From Erythrobacter sp. (lineage in GTDB: Bacteria; Pseudomonadota; Alphaproteobacteria; Sphingomonadales; Sphingomonadaceae), in the NCBI GenBank assembly GCA_030731635.1, contig JANQTR010000215.1, positions 20,652 through 34,693 on the forward strand: a DNA stretch of 14,042 nucleotides, in the 5' to 3' direction. The notes under the pieces are model-generated. The model saw only the letters and a list, made by a program, of their open reading frames with translations, searched no databases and was not told the origin of the DNA. Made by a program: the position numbers and the translations under genes. Shown here piece by piece: positions 1-7,124 of the stretch. Each line of letters opens with the position of its first letter. Positions within the stretch are counted from its first letter, which is position 1.

Positions 1-546
1 ATCGTGACGGATCCCGCACGGGCTCAGCCGATGCGGATCGCCGCCTTCCGGGCCGCGCACCAGATCAACCCCGATGCGGCCCGCCCAGGTCGCCAGCTGG
101 CCGATCGCGGCAGCGCGGAAGGTGTCGCCTGCTGCCAGCAGCACGCCGTAATCATCCTCGGTAAACAGATGCGCCAGTTTGGCGATGGTGGTGGTCTTGC
201 CGCTGCCATTGACCCCGATCACCAAAATCACCTGTGGGCGCGGGAAAGCGGTGATCTCAAGCGGTTTGGCGACCGGGCGCAGGATTGCCGCGATTTCCTC
301 AGCCACCGCTTCGCGCAGTTCGCGGGTGGTGATTTCGAGCCCGAAACGCTTGTCCGATAACCGCGCACGGATCCGCCCAGCGGCTGCCGGGCCGAGATCG
401 GACATGATCAGCGCATCCTCAACCTCGTCGAGTGTTGCGTTATCAAGCTTGGCCCCGCCGCCGATCACCGGCAGGCTGGCGCCAAGCTTTTCTGATGTCT
501 TGGCAAAGCCGCCCAGCAGACGCTGGCTCCAGCTGGTTTCACTCAT
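1..546 (-). CDS. ftsY: Signal recognition particle receptor FtsY (3' end outside window)
   Basis: FtsY is the SRP receptor GTPase that docks ribosome-SRP complexes at the inner membrane for co-translational insertion of membrane proteins. Visible are 182 codons from an ATG at 546: a short N domain (about residues 1-95), then the G domain with the P-loop GVNGSGKTTT at 111-120 and DTFRAAA at 141-147. The protein begins directly with the N domain (MSETSWSQRLLGG) and lacks the long acidic A domain of the enterobacterial protein; such short forms are known in alphaproteobacteria. The start overlaps the mtaB stop as ATGA, so translation is probably coupled. The family motif GxDPA(A/S) is broken: residues 169-182 read GDPHRL and then do not resemble FtsY, although one extra base after codon 171 would give DPAS. 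This may be a frameshift or a sequence edge effect. The identification is secure; the integrity of the 3' part is not. Confidence 0.94.
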   Translation of the reverse strand, partial: MSETSWSQRLLGGFAKTSEKLGASLPVIGGGAKLDNATLDEVEDALIMSDLGPAAAGRIRARLSDKRFGLEITTRELREAVAEEIAAILRPVAKPLEITAFPRPQVILVIGVNGSGKTTTIAKLAHLFTEDDYGVLLAAGDTFRAAAIGQLATWAGRIGVDLVRGPEGGDPHRLSPCGIRHD

Positions 547-1733
547 TTGAGCAGGCCTTCCTCAACCTGTTGCACCGTCACGTCGATCACTTCGCCCGCC
601 GGAGTAGCAGGCGGCAGCGCGACGCGGGCGTAATTGGGAGCATAGCCGGTGCCGTCGCGTTCGGCGAGGACAGGCAGGGTTTCGCCCACAAGACTGGCAA
701 GCCACGTGGCCCGGCGCGCGGCGGCGCGGGCGCGCAGATCAGCCGCACGGGCCTTCACCACATCGCGGGCCAGTTGCGGCATCCGCGCCGCAGGCGTCCC
801 AGGGCGCGGTGAGAAGGGGAAGATGTGCGCGTGAACGATATCCAGATCATCGATGATGCTGATATTATCCGCGTGGTGCGCCGCACTTTCAGTCGGGAAG
901 CCTGCGATCAGGTCTGCCCCGATGGCGATGTCAGGGCGCACTGCCTTCAGCCGGGCAACAAGGTCTAGCGCATCGGCACGGCTGTGGCGGCGCTTCATCC
1001 GTTTGAGGATCAGGTCGGCGCCGTGCTGCAACGATAGATGCAGGTGCGGCATCACCCGGACTTCGTGAGCCAGCAGTTCGAACAGCGCCGGATCAATCTC
1101 CACCCCGTCGACCGATGACAGGCGCAGGCGGGGAAGGGCGGGGAATTCTTGCAGAATCGCGCTGACCAACACGCCAAGCCGGGGCGCGCCGGCCAGTTCC
1201 TGACCCCAGCTGGTCAGGTCGACCCCGGTGAGCACGATCTCCCTGGCACCCACTGCAAGGTGCGCCTCTACCTCGCGCAGCACTTCGGGCACCGATGCCG
1301 AGCGGCTTACGCCCCGGCCTTGGGGAATCACGCAAAAGGTGCAGGCATGGTCGCAGCCGTTCTGCACGCCGATAAATGCGCGGGTACGGGCGGGGGCAAT
1401 GGGCGCAGTGTGCGCCGCGACGTTCCAGCTGCGCGGATCGAGTTTCGCCGTGTTGGCGATCAGCCCGTCTACTTCGTCCATCGCACCGATCTGTGCGCGG
1501 TCAATTTCCGCTGCGCAGCCGGTGACCACCAACCGTGCGCCGGGATAGTCGCGGCGCGCGCGCCGGATGGCCTGCCGCGTCTGGCGCAAGGCTTCGCCCG
1601 TGACTGCGCAGGAATTGATCACCACCAAATTCTGTTCAGCAGCCAGCATCACGCGCATCTTCTCGCTCTCAGCGATGTTCATGCGGCATCCCAAGGTGAT
1701 GATGGTGGGTTCCAGACCGGTCGGCGCGTTCAC
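543..1733 (-). CDS. mtaB: tRNA t6A37 methylthiotransferase MtaB
   Basis: This radical-SAM methylthiotransferase converts N6-threonylcarbamoyladenosine at tRNA position 37 to its 2-methylthio form. The 396-residue product has the family layout. An N-terminal UPF0004 domain carries the three cysteines of one iron-sulfur cluster (LGCRMN C16, NSCAVT C42, TGCAAE C73). The radical SAM core has CxxxCxxC at C127/C131/C134 (GCDHACTFC). A short C-terminal TRAM-like region follows. I chose the GTG at 1733, although the frame is open to 1946, because the extra upstream residues lie inside dapF and have no family character, while GTG gives the expected N-terminus before the first cysteine motif. The GTG overlaps the dapF stop by four bases (GTGA), and the stop overlaps the ftsY start (ATGA). 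MiaB is the nearest alternative; the order of motifs and the pairing with dapF and ftsY favour MtaB. Confidence 0.93.
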   Translation of the reverse strand: MNAPTGLEPTIITLGCRMNIAESEKMRVMLAAEQNLVVINSCAVTGEALRQTRQAIRRARRDYPGARLVVTGCAAEIDRAQIGAMDEVDGLIANTAKLDPRSWNVAAHTAPIAPARTRAFIGVQNGCDHACTFCVIPQGRGVSRSASVPEVLREVEAHLAVGAREIVLTGVDLTSWGQELAGAPRLGVLVSAILQEFPALPRLRLSSVDGVEIDPALFELLAHEVRVMPHLHLSLQHGADLILKRMKRRHSRADALDLVARLKAVRPDIAIGADLIAGFPTESAAHHADNISIIDDLDIVHAHIFPFSPRPGTPAARMPQLARDVVKARAADLRARAAARRATWLASLVGETLPVLAERDGTGYAPNYARVALPPATPAGEVIDVTVQQVEEGLLK

Positions 1734-2545
1734 GCGTAATCGGCCCAATCGAAGGTGCCGCGAAAGCTTTCGGTCGCAGGCCCGCTCATCGCAATCGTGC
1801 CGCCCGGCTGCCAGCCGATGACAAGATCGCCGCCGGGCAGGGTGACCCGCACCGGGCTGGCCACCAAGCCGCGCCGGATCGCTGCGACCGCGGTGGCGCA
1901 GGCCCCCGTGCCGCACGCCCGTGTCAGCCCCGCGCCGCGTTCCCACACCCGCAGTTTCAGGTGATCGGGCCCGGCAAGGCTGGCGACGTTGACGTTGACG
2001 CGTTCGGGAAACAGCGGATCGTGTTCGATCACCGGGCCGAGTGTTTCGAGCGGCACCGCATCGGCATCTTCAACGAAGAAAATCACATGTGGATTGCCGA
2101 CATTGACAGCCATCGGCTGGCTGAGATCATCCCAGGCAACCGGCATTGCCGCGCTATCCATCGGATAGGCCAGCGGGATCGCGTCCCAATCAAACCGCGG
2201 CGCCCCCATATCGACCCGCGCGCCGCCTGCCAGCGGTTCAAGCGCGATCGGCCCGCCAGCGGTTTCGATCGTGACAGGCGCACCATGCAGCAACGCCACT
2301 GCGCGTGCGGCATTGCCGCAGGCTTCCACTTCGCCGCCATCCGCATTGAAAATTCGCATCGTAAAGGCGTGAAGCTCACTCGGCTCAAGCAGCACCAGCT
2401 GATCAAAGCCGACACCCGTGTGACGATCTGCGAGCGCGCGTGCCACTTTCGGCGTCATCTGCGGTATTGCAGCCGCACGCGCATCCAGCACGACAAAATC
2501 ATTGCCGAGCCCATGCATCTTGATGAAAGGAATATGCACCGCCAT
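1730..2545 (-). CDS. dapF: Diaminopimelate epimerase DapF
   Basis: DapF interconverts LL- and meso-diaminopimelate in the cytoplasm, supplying lysine and peptidoglycan synthesis. It is a PLP-independent two-cysteine racemase. Both catalytic cysteines are present in typical settings: C76 in ADGGEVEACGNAAR and C211 in RACGTGACATA. The N-terminus FIKMHGLGNDFVVLD is also diagnostic. Length is 271 residues from the ATG at 2545, normal for the family. An in-frame GTG at 2563 would add six residues (MHRCGA) with no family support and would place the start inside an inverted repeat, so ATG is preferred; its Shine-Dalgarno sequence is weak. The gene heads the dapF-mtaB-ftsY run and lies 71 bases after the GGDEF/EAL gene on the same strand. 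The last four bases overlap the mtaB start. Confidence 0.96.
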   Translation of the reverse strand: MAVHIPFIKMHGLGNDFVVLDARAAAIPQMTPKVARALADRHTGVGFDQLVLLEPSELHAFTMRIFNADGGEVEACGNAARAVALLHGAPVTIETAGGPIALEPLAGGARVDMGAPRFDWDAIPLAYPMDSAAMPVAWDDLSQPMAVNVGNPHVIFFVEDADAVPLETLGPVIEHDPLFPERVNVNVASLAGPDHLKLRVWERGAGLTRACGTGACATAVAAIRRGLVASPVRVTLPGGDLVIGWQPGGTIAMSGPATESFRGTFDWADYA

Positions 2546-2561
2546 GGCGCCGCATCTATGC

Positions 2562-2607
2562 ACCGCTGATCGCCGCGTCCAGCCCCGTGCGCCTGTGGAT
2601 CAGCGGT
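2562..2607. repeat. 10-bp perfect inverted repeat in front of dapF
   Basis: ACCGCTGATC at 2562-2571 is repeated inverted as GATCAGCGGT at 2598-2607, with 26 bases between. It sits wholly in the gap between the GGDEF/EAL stop and the dapF ATG. In the minus-strand transcript it would form a long-loop hairpin ending about 17 bases before the dapF ATG. There is no U-run, so a simple intrinsic terminator is unlikely; a regulator site or a leader hairpin is possible. Confidence 0.5.
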
Positions 2608-2616
2608 TGTGCAGGA

Positions 2617-4302
2617 TCAGGCGCTGCGCGACCGGGCCTGCGCGCTGTGTGCTGGCTGGGCCACCTCTGTTGGCAAAGTTGTGTCGGTGGCACCGGGCAG
2701 CAAGCCTGCCGCCTTCAAGCGTTTGCGCACCGCTTCGGCATCTTCGGGCTGGCCATAGAGGTAGCCTTGCGCTTTCAATCGGCCCATTGCTTTCAATGCC
2801 TTGAGCGTTTCTTCATCCTCGACACCTTCGGCCGTCAGAGGCAGGTCAAGCCCGCGTCCCAGCGCAACAATCGCCTCGACAAGAGTCGATTTGCGGCCCG
2901 GTTCGCGCAGTTCGGCAACGAAGCTACGGTCAATCTTGATCCGGTCAAACGGCAGGCTGCGCAGCTGTTCAAGGCTGGAATAGCCCGTGCCAAAATCATC
3001 AAGGCTGATTTGCACGCCCTGATTGCGCAAGCTTGTGATCATGGATCGCACCAGCCCGATATTGTCGTGCAGGCAGCTTTCGGTGATTTCGATTTCCAGC
3101 CGTTGGGGCGGGAAATTGGCTTCGACCAGTCGCTTCAACAGGCGTTGCGCAAACCACGGATCGCGCAGCTGCATCGGCGAAATATTGATCGATAGCGTCA
3201 GGCTGTCATCCCATTCCCGCGCATCGGCAAAGGCCAGCTCCATCAGCTTTTCCGACATTTCGGTAATCAGTCCGATTTCCTCGGCAATCGGCACGAAGAT
3301 TTCGGGGCTGATCAGGCCAAGCTTGGGTGAGCGCCAGCGTGCCAACATTTCAAAGCCCACCAGCGCGCCCGATTGCACATCGATCTGCTGTTCGTAAAAC
3401 GGCACGAATTCGCCTTTGGTGAGGCCTTGGCGGATCCCGACTTCGAGCTGATTGCGAAACTTGAGCTCGTGCTCCATCCCGGTTTCGAACCAGAAATAGC
3501 GGTTCCGGCCCTGTTTTTTGGCGTGATACAGCGCCATGTCGGCGCGGTGCATCAAGGATGCGGCATCGATCGATGCGTCAACGTTGCCGGTTGCATCGTG
3601 ATCAGCGACGATCCCGATCGACATTGTCAGTTCAATCGTCACTTCGGGAAGCTGGAACGGCTGCGCCATGCGTTCGAACAGGCGGATCACCAGATCATCG
3701 ACGCGTTCGGCGTTCCCTGCGGGATAGGCTATGACAAACGCGAATTCATCGCCGCCCAGCCGGGCCAGACGCGCATCATTCGGCAGCATCGCCCGCACCC
3801 GGTCGCACAGCATCACCAACACCGCATCGCCTGTGGTATGGCCATGCATATCATTGATCTGTTTGAAGTTATCCAGGTCGACCATGCAATAGGCGATAGC
3901 ATCACCGCGGGCTGCTGCGCGTGCGCGGAGGTCTTCGGTCGCGGCGACCATGCTACGGCGGTTGAGGCATTGGGTCAGTGGATCGGTTGCCGCCAGCACC
4001 TGGGCGCGCTGCTCTGCCTTACGGCGCTCGCCAATTTCCCGGGTCAATTCGCGGTAACGACGCCAGCCAAAGATGATCAGCGCGATATTGAGCAGCAGCG
4101 CATTGACCAACAGCATATCAGGCTTGCTATTATGGGATAACAGCGCGCCGACCGCCTGCGGCAAGACCGATCCGCCGGTTCCCACCAACAGGATGATCGC
4201 CGCAATTGCGATTCCGAGCGCGATGATGTCGCGATCTGCGGTTTCCAGTCGGATGTCTGGTTCGTGATCGGTCAAAATCTGGGCCCCATGCAAATGACGC
4301 AA
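2617..4302 (-). CDS. Membrane-bound GGDEF-EAL cyclic-di-GMP enzyme
   Basis: The protein has two N-terminal membrane segments (about residues 26-50 and 63-79), a GGDEF domain (about 100-270) and an EAL domain (about 285-535). GGDEF is intact at 183-187. No RxxD inhibitory site precedes it (LPND at that place). The EAL signature reads EML (318-320), but the other residues expected of an active phosphodiesterase are present: N373, E405, D435-D436 (DDFGTGYSSL), K456, E492 and Q512. It could therefore both make and break c-di-GMP, or one domain may be regulatory. No periplasmic sensor domain is seen between the membrane segments. The start is uncertain: the frame has no ATG near the N-terminus, only TTG codons at 4302, 4293 and 4275. 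TTG at 4275 gives MTDHEPD and has a G-rich stretch upstream, so it is a fair alternative. It lies 71 bases before dapF and may be transcribed with it. Confidence 0.9.
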   Translation of the reverse strand: MRHLHGAQILTDHEPDIRLETADRDIIALGIAIAAIILLVGTGGSVLPQAVGALLSHNSKPDMLLVNALLLNIALIIFGWRRYRELTREIGERRKAEQRAQVLAATDPLTQCLNRRSMVAATEDLRARAAARGDAIAYCMVDLDNFKQINDMHGHTTGDAVLVMLCDRVRAMLPNDARLARLGGDEFAFVIAYPAGNAERVDDLVIRLFERMAQPFQLPEVTIELTMSIGIVADHDATGNVDASIDAASLMHRADMALYHAKKQGRNRYFWFETGMEHELKFRNQLEVGIRQGLTKGEFVPFYEQQIDVQSGALVGFEMLARWRSPKLGLISPEIFVPIAEEIGLITEMSEKLMELAFADAREWDDSLTLSINISPMQLRDPWFAQRLLKRLVEANFPPQRLEIEITESCLHDNIGLVRSMITSLRNQGVQISLDDFGTGYSSLEQLRSLPFDRIKIDRSFVAELREPGRKSTLVEAIVALGRGLDLPLTAEGVEDEETLKALKAMGRLKAQGYLYGQPEDAEAVRKRLKAAGLLPGATDTTLPTEVAQPAHSAQARSRSA

Positions 4303-4480
4303 ATGGTGCTACCATCCGCGACCTGAGCAATTCATCGCAGATCACCCTAAACATCGGGTTAATGCCTTAAGACGGCCATTTGCAGAGGCGTAGCAATAAG
4401 CCGTACTGCAATCAGGGGCTTGGCGCAGGGCGGCACACCGGGCTATCGCAGCCGCACAATCGCAATGGAGCGCGCGCAGC

Positions 4481-4888
4481 ATGGCCTATTGGCTGATGAA
4501 ATCCGAACCCTTCAAATACAGCTGGGATGATCTAGTGACGGAAGGCGAGGGCACGTGGGATGGGGTGCGAAACTATCAGGCGCGCAACAACCTCGCCGCC
4601 ATGCAGGTCGGGGACGAAGCGTTCTTCTACCACTCGCGCGAGGGGTTGGAGATTGTCGGCATCTGCACCGTCAGCGTCGCCGGGATCACCGACCCGACCG
4701 ATGAAACCGGCAAATGGGCGGCCGTGAAAGTGAAGCCCAAGGAAAAGCTCGCCCGGCCGGTCCCGCTGACTGCGATCAAGGCTGAGCCACGTTTGGCCGA
4801 GATGCAGCTGATCCGCCAATCGCGGCTGTCTGTATGTGCTATCGCGCCTGAGGAGTGGCAGGTGATCTGCGAAATGGCACTGGAGTGA
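4481..4888 (+). CDS. EVE domain protein (PUA-like fold)
   Basis: This small protein of 135 residues is a single EVE domain. The hallmark N-terminus YWLMKSEP and the stretch WDGVRNYQARN are clear, followed by VGDEAFFYHS. EVE domains belong to the PUA/YTH-like superfamily, and known or proposed members bind modified bases in DNA or RNA; the ligand here cannot be read from sequence. The length matches stand-alone EVE proteins such as the bacterial relatives of thymocyte nuclear protein 1. A GGAG lies about 10 bases upstream of the ATG at 4481. The gene is divergent from the GGDEF/EAL gene, with a 178-base gap that must hold both promoters. No restriction or modification gene is adjacent, so this looks like the housekeeping type rather than a defence fusion. 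Confidence 0.92.
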   Translation: MAYWLMKSEPFKYSWDDLVTEGEGTWDGVRNYQARNNLAAMQVGDEAFFYHSREGLEIVGICTVSVAGITDPTDETGKWAAVKVKPKEKLARPVPLTAIKAEPRLAEMQLIRQSRLSVCAIAPEEWQVICEMALE

Positions 4889-4941
4889 GAGCGCGATAAG
4901 AACGCCCCATCGCGGCTTAGGCACCGTCCATCCCGGCCAAC

Positions 4942-4966
4942 GGAACGATTGGCCCAAGGGGCCGTT
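4942..4966 (+). promoter_or_regulatory. EcfG (general stress response) promoter of csbD
   Basis: GGAAC at 4942-4946, then exactly 16 bases, then CGTT at 4963-4966. This fits the consensus GGAAC-N16/17-CGTT of the alphaproteobacterial sigma factor EcfG. It lies 52 bases before the csbD ATG. CsbD proteins are typical general-stress products, so promoter and gene agree. Transcription should begin a few bases after 4970, giving a leader of roughly 45 bases. The spacer also contains the partial dyad GGCCC/GGGCC, which could be coincidental. Confidence 0.8.
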
Positions 4967-4979
4967 GGTTCTATGAAAA

Positions 4980-4997
4980 GGCAATAAAAACATTGCC
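4980..4997 (+). repeat. Leader hairpin of csbD
   Basis: GGCAAT-AAAAAC-ATTGCC forms a perfect 6-bp stem with a 6-base A-rich loop. It falls inside the predicted 5' untranslated leader of csbD, about 8 bases before the ribosome binding site. It is followed by coding sequence rather than a U-run, so it is not a terminator. A role in mRNA stability or translation control is possible. Confidence 0.5.
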
Positions 4998-5017
4998 TTC
5001 AGCATAGGAGAGCACCC

Positions 5018-5188
5018 ATGGGTGAACTAACCGACAAGATCAAGGGCACAGTCAAGGAAGCGCTAGGCGAGGCCAAGCAGCATTCGAACGACCCCGAAAC
5101 CCGCGCCGAGGGCACGATGGATAAGCTGGACGGCAAGATTGATAAGGCCAAGGGCAGCGTCAAAGGCGCTTTCGGCGACAAGATCTAA
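5018..5188 (+). CDS. CsbD-like stress protein
   Basis: This 56-residue protein starts MGELTDKIKGTVKEALGEAK and repeats the pattern with KLDGKIDKAKGSVKG. That lysine- and alanine-rich amphipathic form is diagnostic of the CsbD family. CsbD proteins are small, very hydrophilic cytoplasmic proteins induced in the general stress response; their molecular role is not established. A good Shine-Dalgarno sequence (AGGAG, 5006-5010) stands 7 bases before the ATG at 5018. An EcfG-type promoter lies upstream and a strong hairpin follows the stop, so the gene is probably a single-gene transcript. It is convergent with the thiamine-diphosphate enzyme gene. Confidence 0.92.
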   Translation: MGELTDKIKGTVKEALGEAKQHSNDPETRAEGTMDKLDGKIDKAKGSVKGAFGDKI

Positions 5189-5210
5189 CGCGGGCGCAAT
5201 TGCTCGCTGC

Positions 5211-5242
5211 AAAGGCCGCCTCCTAAACCGGGGGCGGCCTTT
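5211..5242. terminator. Bidirectional terminator-like hairpin between csbD and the ThDP enzyme gene
   Basis: AAAGGCCGCC at 5211-5220 pairs perfectly with GGCGGCCTTT at 5233-5242 across a 12-base loop. It sits 22 bases after the csbD stop and 22 bases beyond the stop of the convergent gene at 5265. The stem is very GC-rich, with A and T runs at its ends, so it can end transcription from both sides, although the U-tract is only three bases long. Confidence 0.75.
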
Positions 5243-5264
5243 GGCGTGTCAGATTGTCATGCGG

Positions 5265-6968
5265 TCAGGTCGCCATGGCCCGCGCGCGCAGCCCGGTGAT
5301 GGTTGCGCCGCTAGCCGCGATGCGTTCCAGATCGGTCTTGACGTGGATCAGGCGCAGCCCCGTGCGGATGTTCGCGTCGGCTAAGGCGGCGGTGAATTCG
5401 GCCGTCGTCTCAGCCGTCGCACTCCATGACCCATAGGCCGCGCCAAGCGCAGCAAAATCGGGGTTCACCAGCGTGGTGGCGGAAACGCGGCCCGGATATT
5501 CGCGCTCCTGATGCATCCGGATCGTGCCGTAGGCGCCGTTATCGATCACCACCACGATAAGGTTGGCGCCATGTTGCACCGCGGTGGCGAGTTCTTGCCC
5601 GTTCATCAGGAAATCCCCGTCGCCCGCCACGGCGACCACGGTGCGTTCGGGAAACCGCAGCGCGGCAGCTATTGCTGCCGGCACACCGTAACCCATCGCG
5701 CCGCAGGTTGGGGCAAGCTGTCCGGGATAAGCGCTGTAGCGCCAGTACCGGTGCCACCACCCGGCGAAGTTCCCCGCGCCATTGGCGATGATGGTATCAG
5801 CAGGCAGGGTTTCGCGCATCGCCGTGACGCAGGCGGCCAGATCCAGCGCGGCCACAGACGGCGAAGGCGTTGCCCACTCCAGCCATTCGCGGTGTGCCTC
5901 GGCCCCGGCGGCAAACGGGATCACACTCGCATCTTCCCACAAGGCAGCGCATTCGGCGAATTCATCGACCCCGCAGCATAGCGTCAGATCAGTGCGATAG
6001 ACCCGGCCCAGTTCTTCGGGATCGGGGTGGATATGCACGAGTAACTGATCCGGATGCTCCAGCGTCGGGACGGTATAACCATCGGTGGTTGCTTCGCCCA
6101 AGCGCGCGCCCACTGCGATAATCAGGTCAGCATTGCGCACCCGTTCCAGCAGTTTAGGGTTGGGGCCGTAGCCAAGGTTGCCAGCATAGACCGGGCTATC
6201 AGGCGCAATCGCATCCTGACGTCGGAACGCGGTTGCGATCGGAAGGCCAATCCGTTCGGCAAACGCCTGAAAATATTCGCGCGCTTTGGTGTTCCAGCCT
6301 GCGCCGCCGATGATTGCCACCGGGCTTGCGGCATCGGCGATCAGATCGAACAGCGCCTGCATCGCATCGGGGCAGGCGGCCTGGGCTGTGCGTGTGACGA
6401 AGGGGCGGGGTGTGATGCCCGAGGGTACCTGTTCTACCAGCATATCTTCGGGCAGCGCGAGCACCACTGGACCCGGCCTGCCATTGATCGCCACCGCATA
6501 AGCTCGCGCAATGTATTCGGGAATGCGCGTAGGATCGTCGATCCGCGCCGCCCATTTGCAAATCGGTACGAAAAATGCCGCGAAATCGACCTCTTGAAAC
6601 CCTTCGCGCCCCTGCATCGGGCGCGCGACGTCGCCGACGAACAGGATCATCGGCTGCGAATCCTGATGCGCGACATGGACCCCGATGCTGGCATTGGTCG
6701 CGCCCGGCCCGCGGGTGACGAAGGCTACGCCGGGACGGCCTGCTCCCGCTGCCCCCATCGCCCCATCCGCACAGGCCATGAACGCCGCCCCGCCTTCCTG
6801 CCGGCATGTCACCACGTTTATCTCGGGCCGATCGGGCAGCGCATCCAGCACCGCCAGGAAGCTTTCGCCCGGCACGGTGAAAATACGATCGCACCCCTGT
6901 TCGGCAAGACAATCGACCAGCAGTGCAGCGCCGCTGCGCGTAGGATCTGGGCGCGTGGAATCAGGCAC
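5265..6968 (-). CDS. Thiamine diphosphate-dependent enzyme, acetolactate synthase-like
   Basis: The 567-residue protein has the three-part fold of the acetolactate synthase/pyruvate oxidase group. The N-terminal Pyr domain carries the conserved cofactor-activating glutamate E58 (CRQEGGAAFMA) and RGPGATN (86-92). A central domain (about 195-335) follows. The C-terminal PP domain has the GDGD metal/ThDP motif at 449-452 and its partner DN at 476-477. The RFDDRVTG motif typical of the central domain of true biosynthetic acetolactate synthases is absent; that region reads GARLGEATTDGY. No small regulatory subunit gene (ilvN) is nearby. It is therefore best called an acetolactate-synthase-like carboligase or decarboxylase of unknown substrate. 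The start is a GTG at 6968 with GGGAGAG six bases upstream. It is divergent from the small gene at 7125. Confidence 0.88.
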   Translation of the reverse strand: MPDSTRPDPTRSGAALLVDCLAEQGCDRIFTVPGESFLAVLDALPDRPEINVVTCRQEGGAAFMACADGAMGAAGAGRPGVAFVTRGPGATNASIGVHVAHQDSQPMILFVGDVARPMQGREGFQEVDFAAFFVPICKWAARIDDPTRIPEYIARAYAVAINGRPGPVVLALPEDMLVEQVPSGITPRPFVTRTAQAACPDAMQALFDLIADAASPVAIIGGAGWNTKAREYFQAFAERIGLPIATAFRRQDAIAPDSPVYAGNLGYGPNPKLLERVRNADLIIAVGARLGEATTDGYTVPTLEHPDQLLVHIHPDPEELGRVYRTDLTLCCGVDEFAECAALWEDASVIPFAAGAEAHREWLEWATPSPSVAALDLAACVTAMRETLPADTIIANGAGNFAGWWHRYWRYSAYPGQLAPTCGAMGYGVPAAIAAALRFPERTVVAVAGDGDFLMNGQELATAVQHGANLIVVVIDNGAYGTIRMHQEREYPGRVSATTLVNPDFAALGAAYGSWSATAETTAEFTAALADANIRTGLRLIHVKTDLERIAASGATITGLRARAMAT

Positions 6969-7099
6969 GTGATACTCTCCCGTCGTGTCAGGACGCCTCT
7001 ACAACCGAGCCGGGGGCGGCGCAAACCTGCGCTGCATTAAGCCTTTCAGCAACGAGTGTCCCATGCTGTGACAGTTCGGGCGAGGGCAGTTCCAAAAGG

Positions 7100-7114
7100 T
7101 TAAGAAAGCGTTAA
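7100..7114. promoter_or_regulatory. CtrA-type box
   Basis: TTAA (7100-7103), seven bases, TTAA (7111-7114) matches the full TTAA-N7-TTAA binding site of the alphaproteobacterial cell-cycle regulator CtrA; the usual final C is replaced by A. It ends 10 bases before the ATG at 7125. If functional, it would overlap the start region of that small gene and more likely repress it. It could also act on the divergent enzyme gene, whose start is about 130 bases away. Confidence 0.45.
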
Positions 7115-7124
7115 AACCGGTGCC

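Noticed and set aside
1733..1946. N-terminal extension of MtaB to position 1946.
   Set aside because: The extra residues lie over dapF, lack family similarity, and GTG at 1733 forms a clean overlap with the dapF stop.
4362..4375. TTAA-N4-TTAA as a CtrA site in the EVE/GGDEF-EAL gap.
   Set aside because: The spacing is 4 bases, not the required 7.
4942..4975. Partial dyad GGCCC/GGGCC with outer GAAC/GTTC as a terminator of the EVE gene.
   Set aside because: The stem is interrupted and has no U-run; the region is better explained as the csbD promoter.
6054..7040. Long open frame of 328 residues opposite the ThDP enzyme gene.
   Set aside because: Composition (Arg, His, Cys rich) and full overlap with a well-supported gene mark it as an antisense shadow.
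7069..7093. GGAAC on the minus strand upstream of the ThDP enzyme gene, as an EcfG promoter.
   Set aside because: No CGTT occurs at the required 16-17 base distance.
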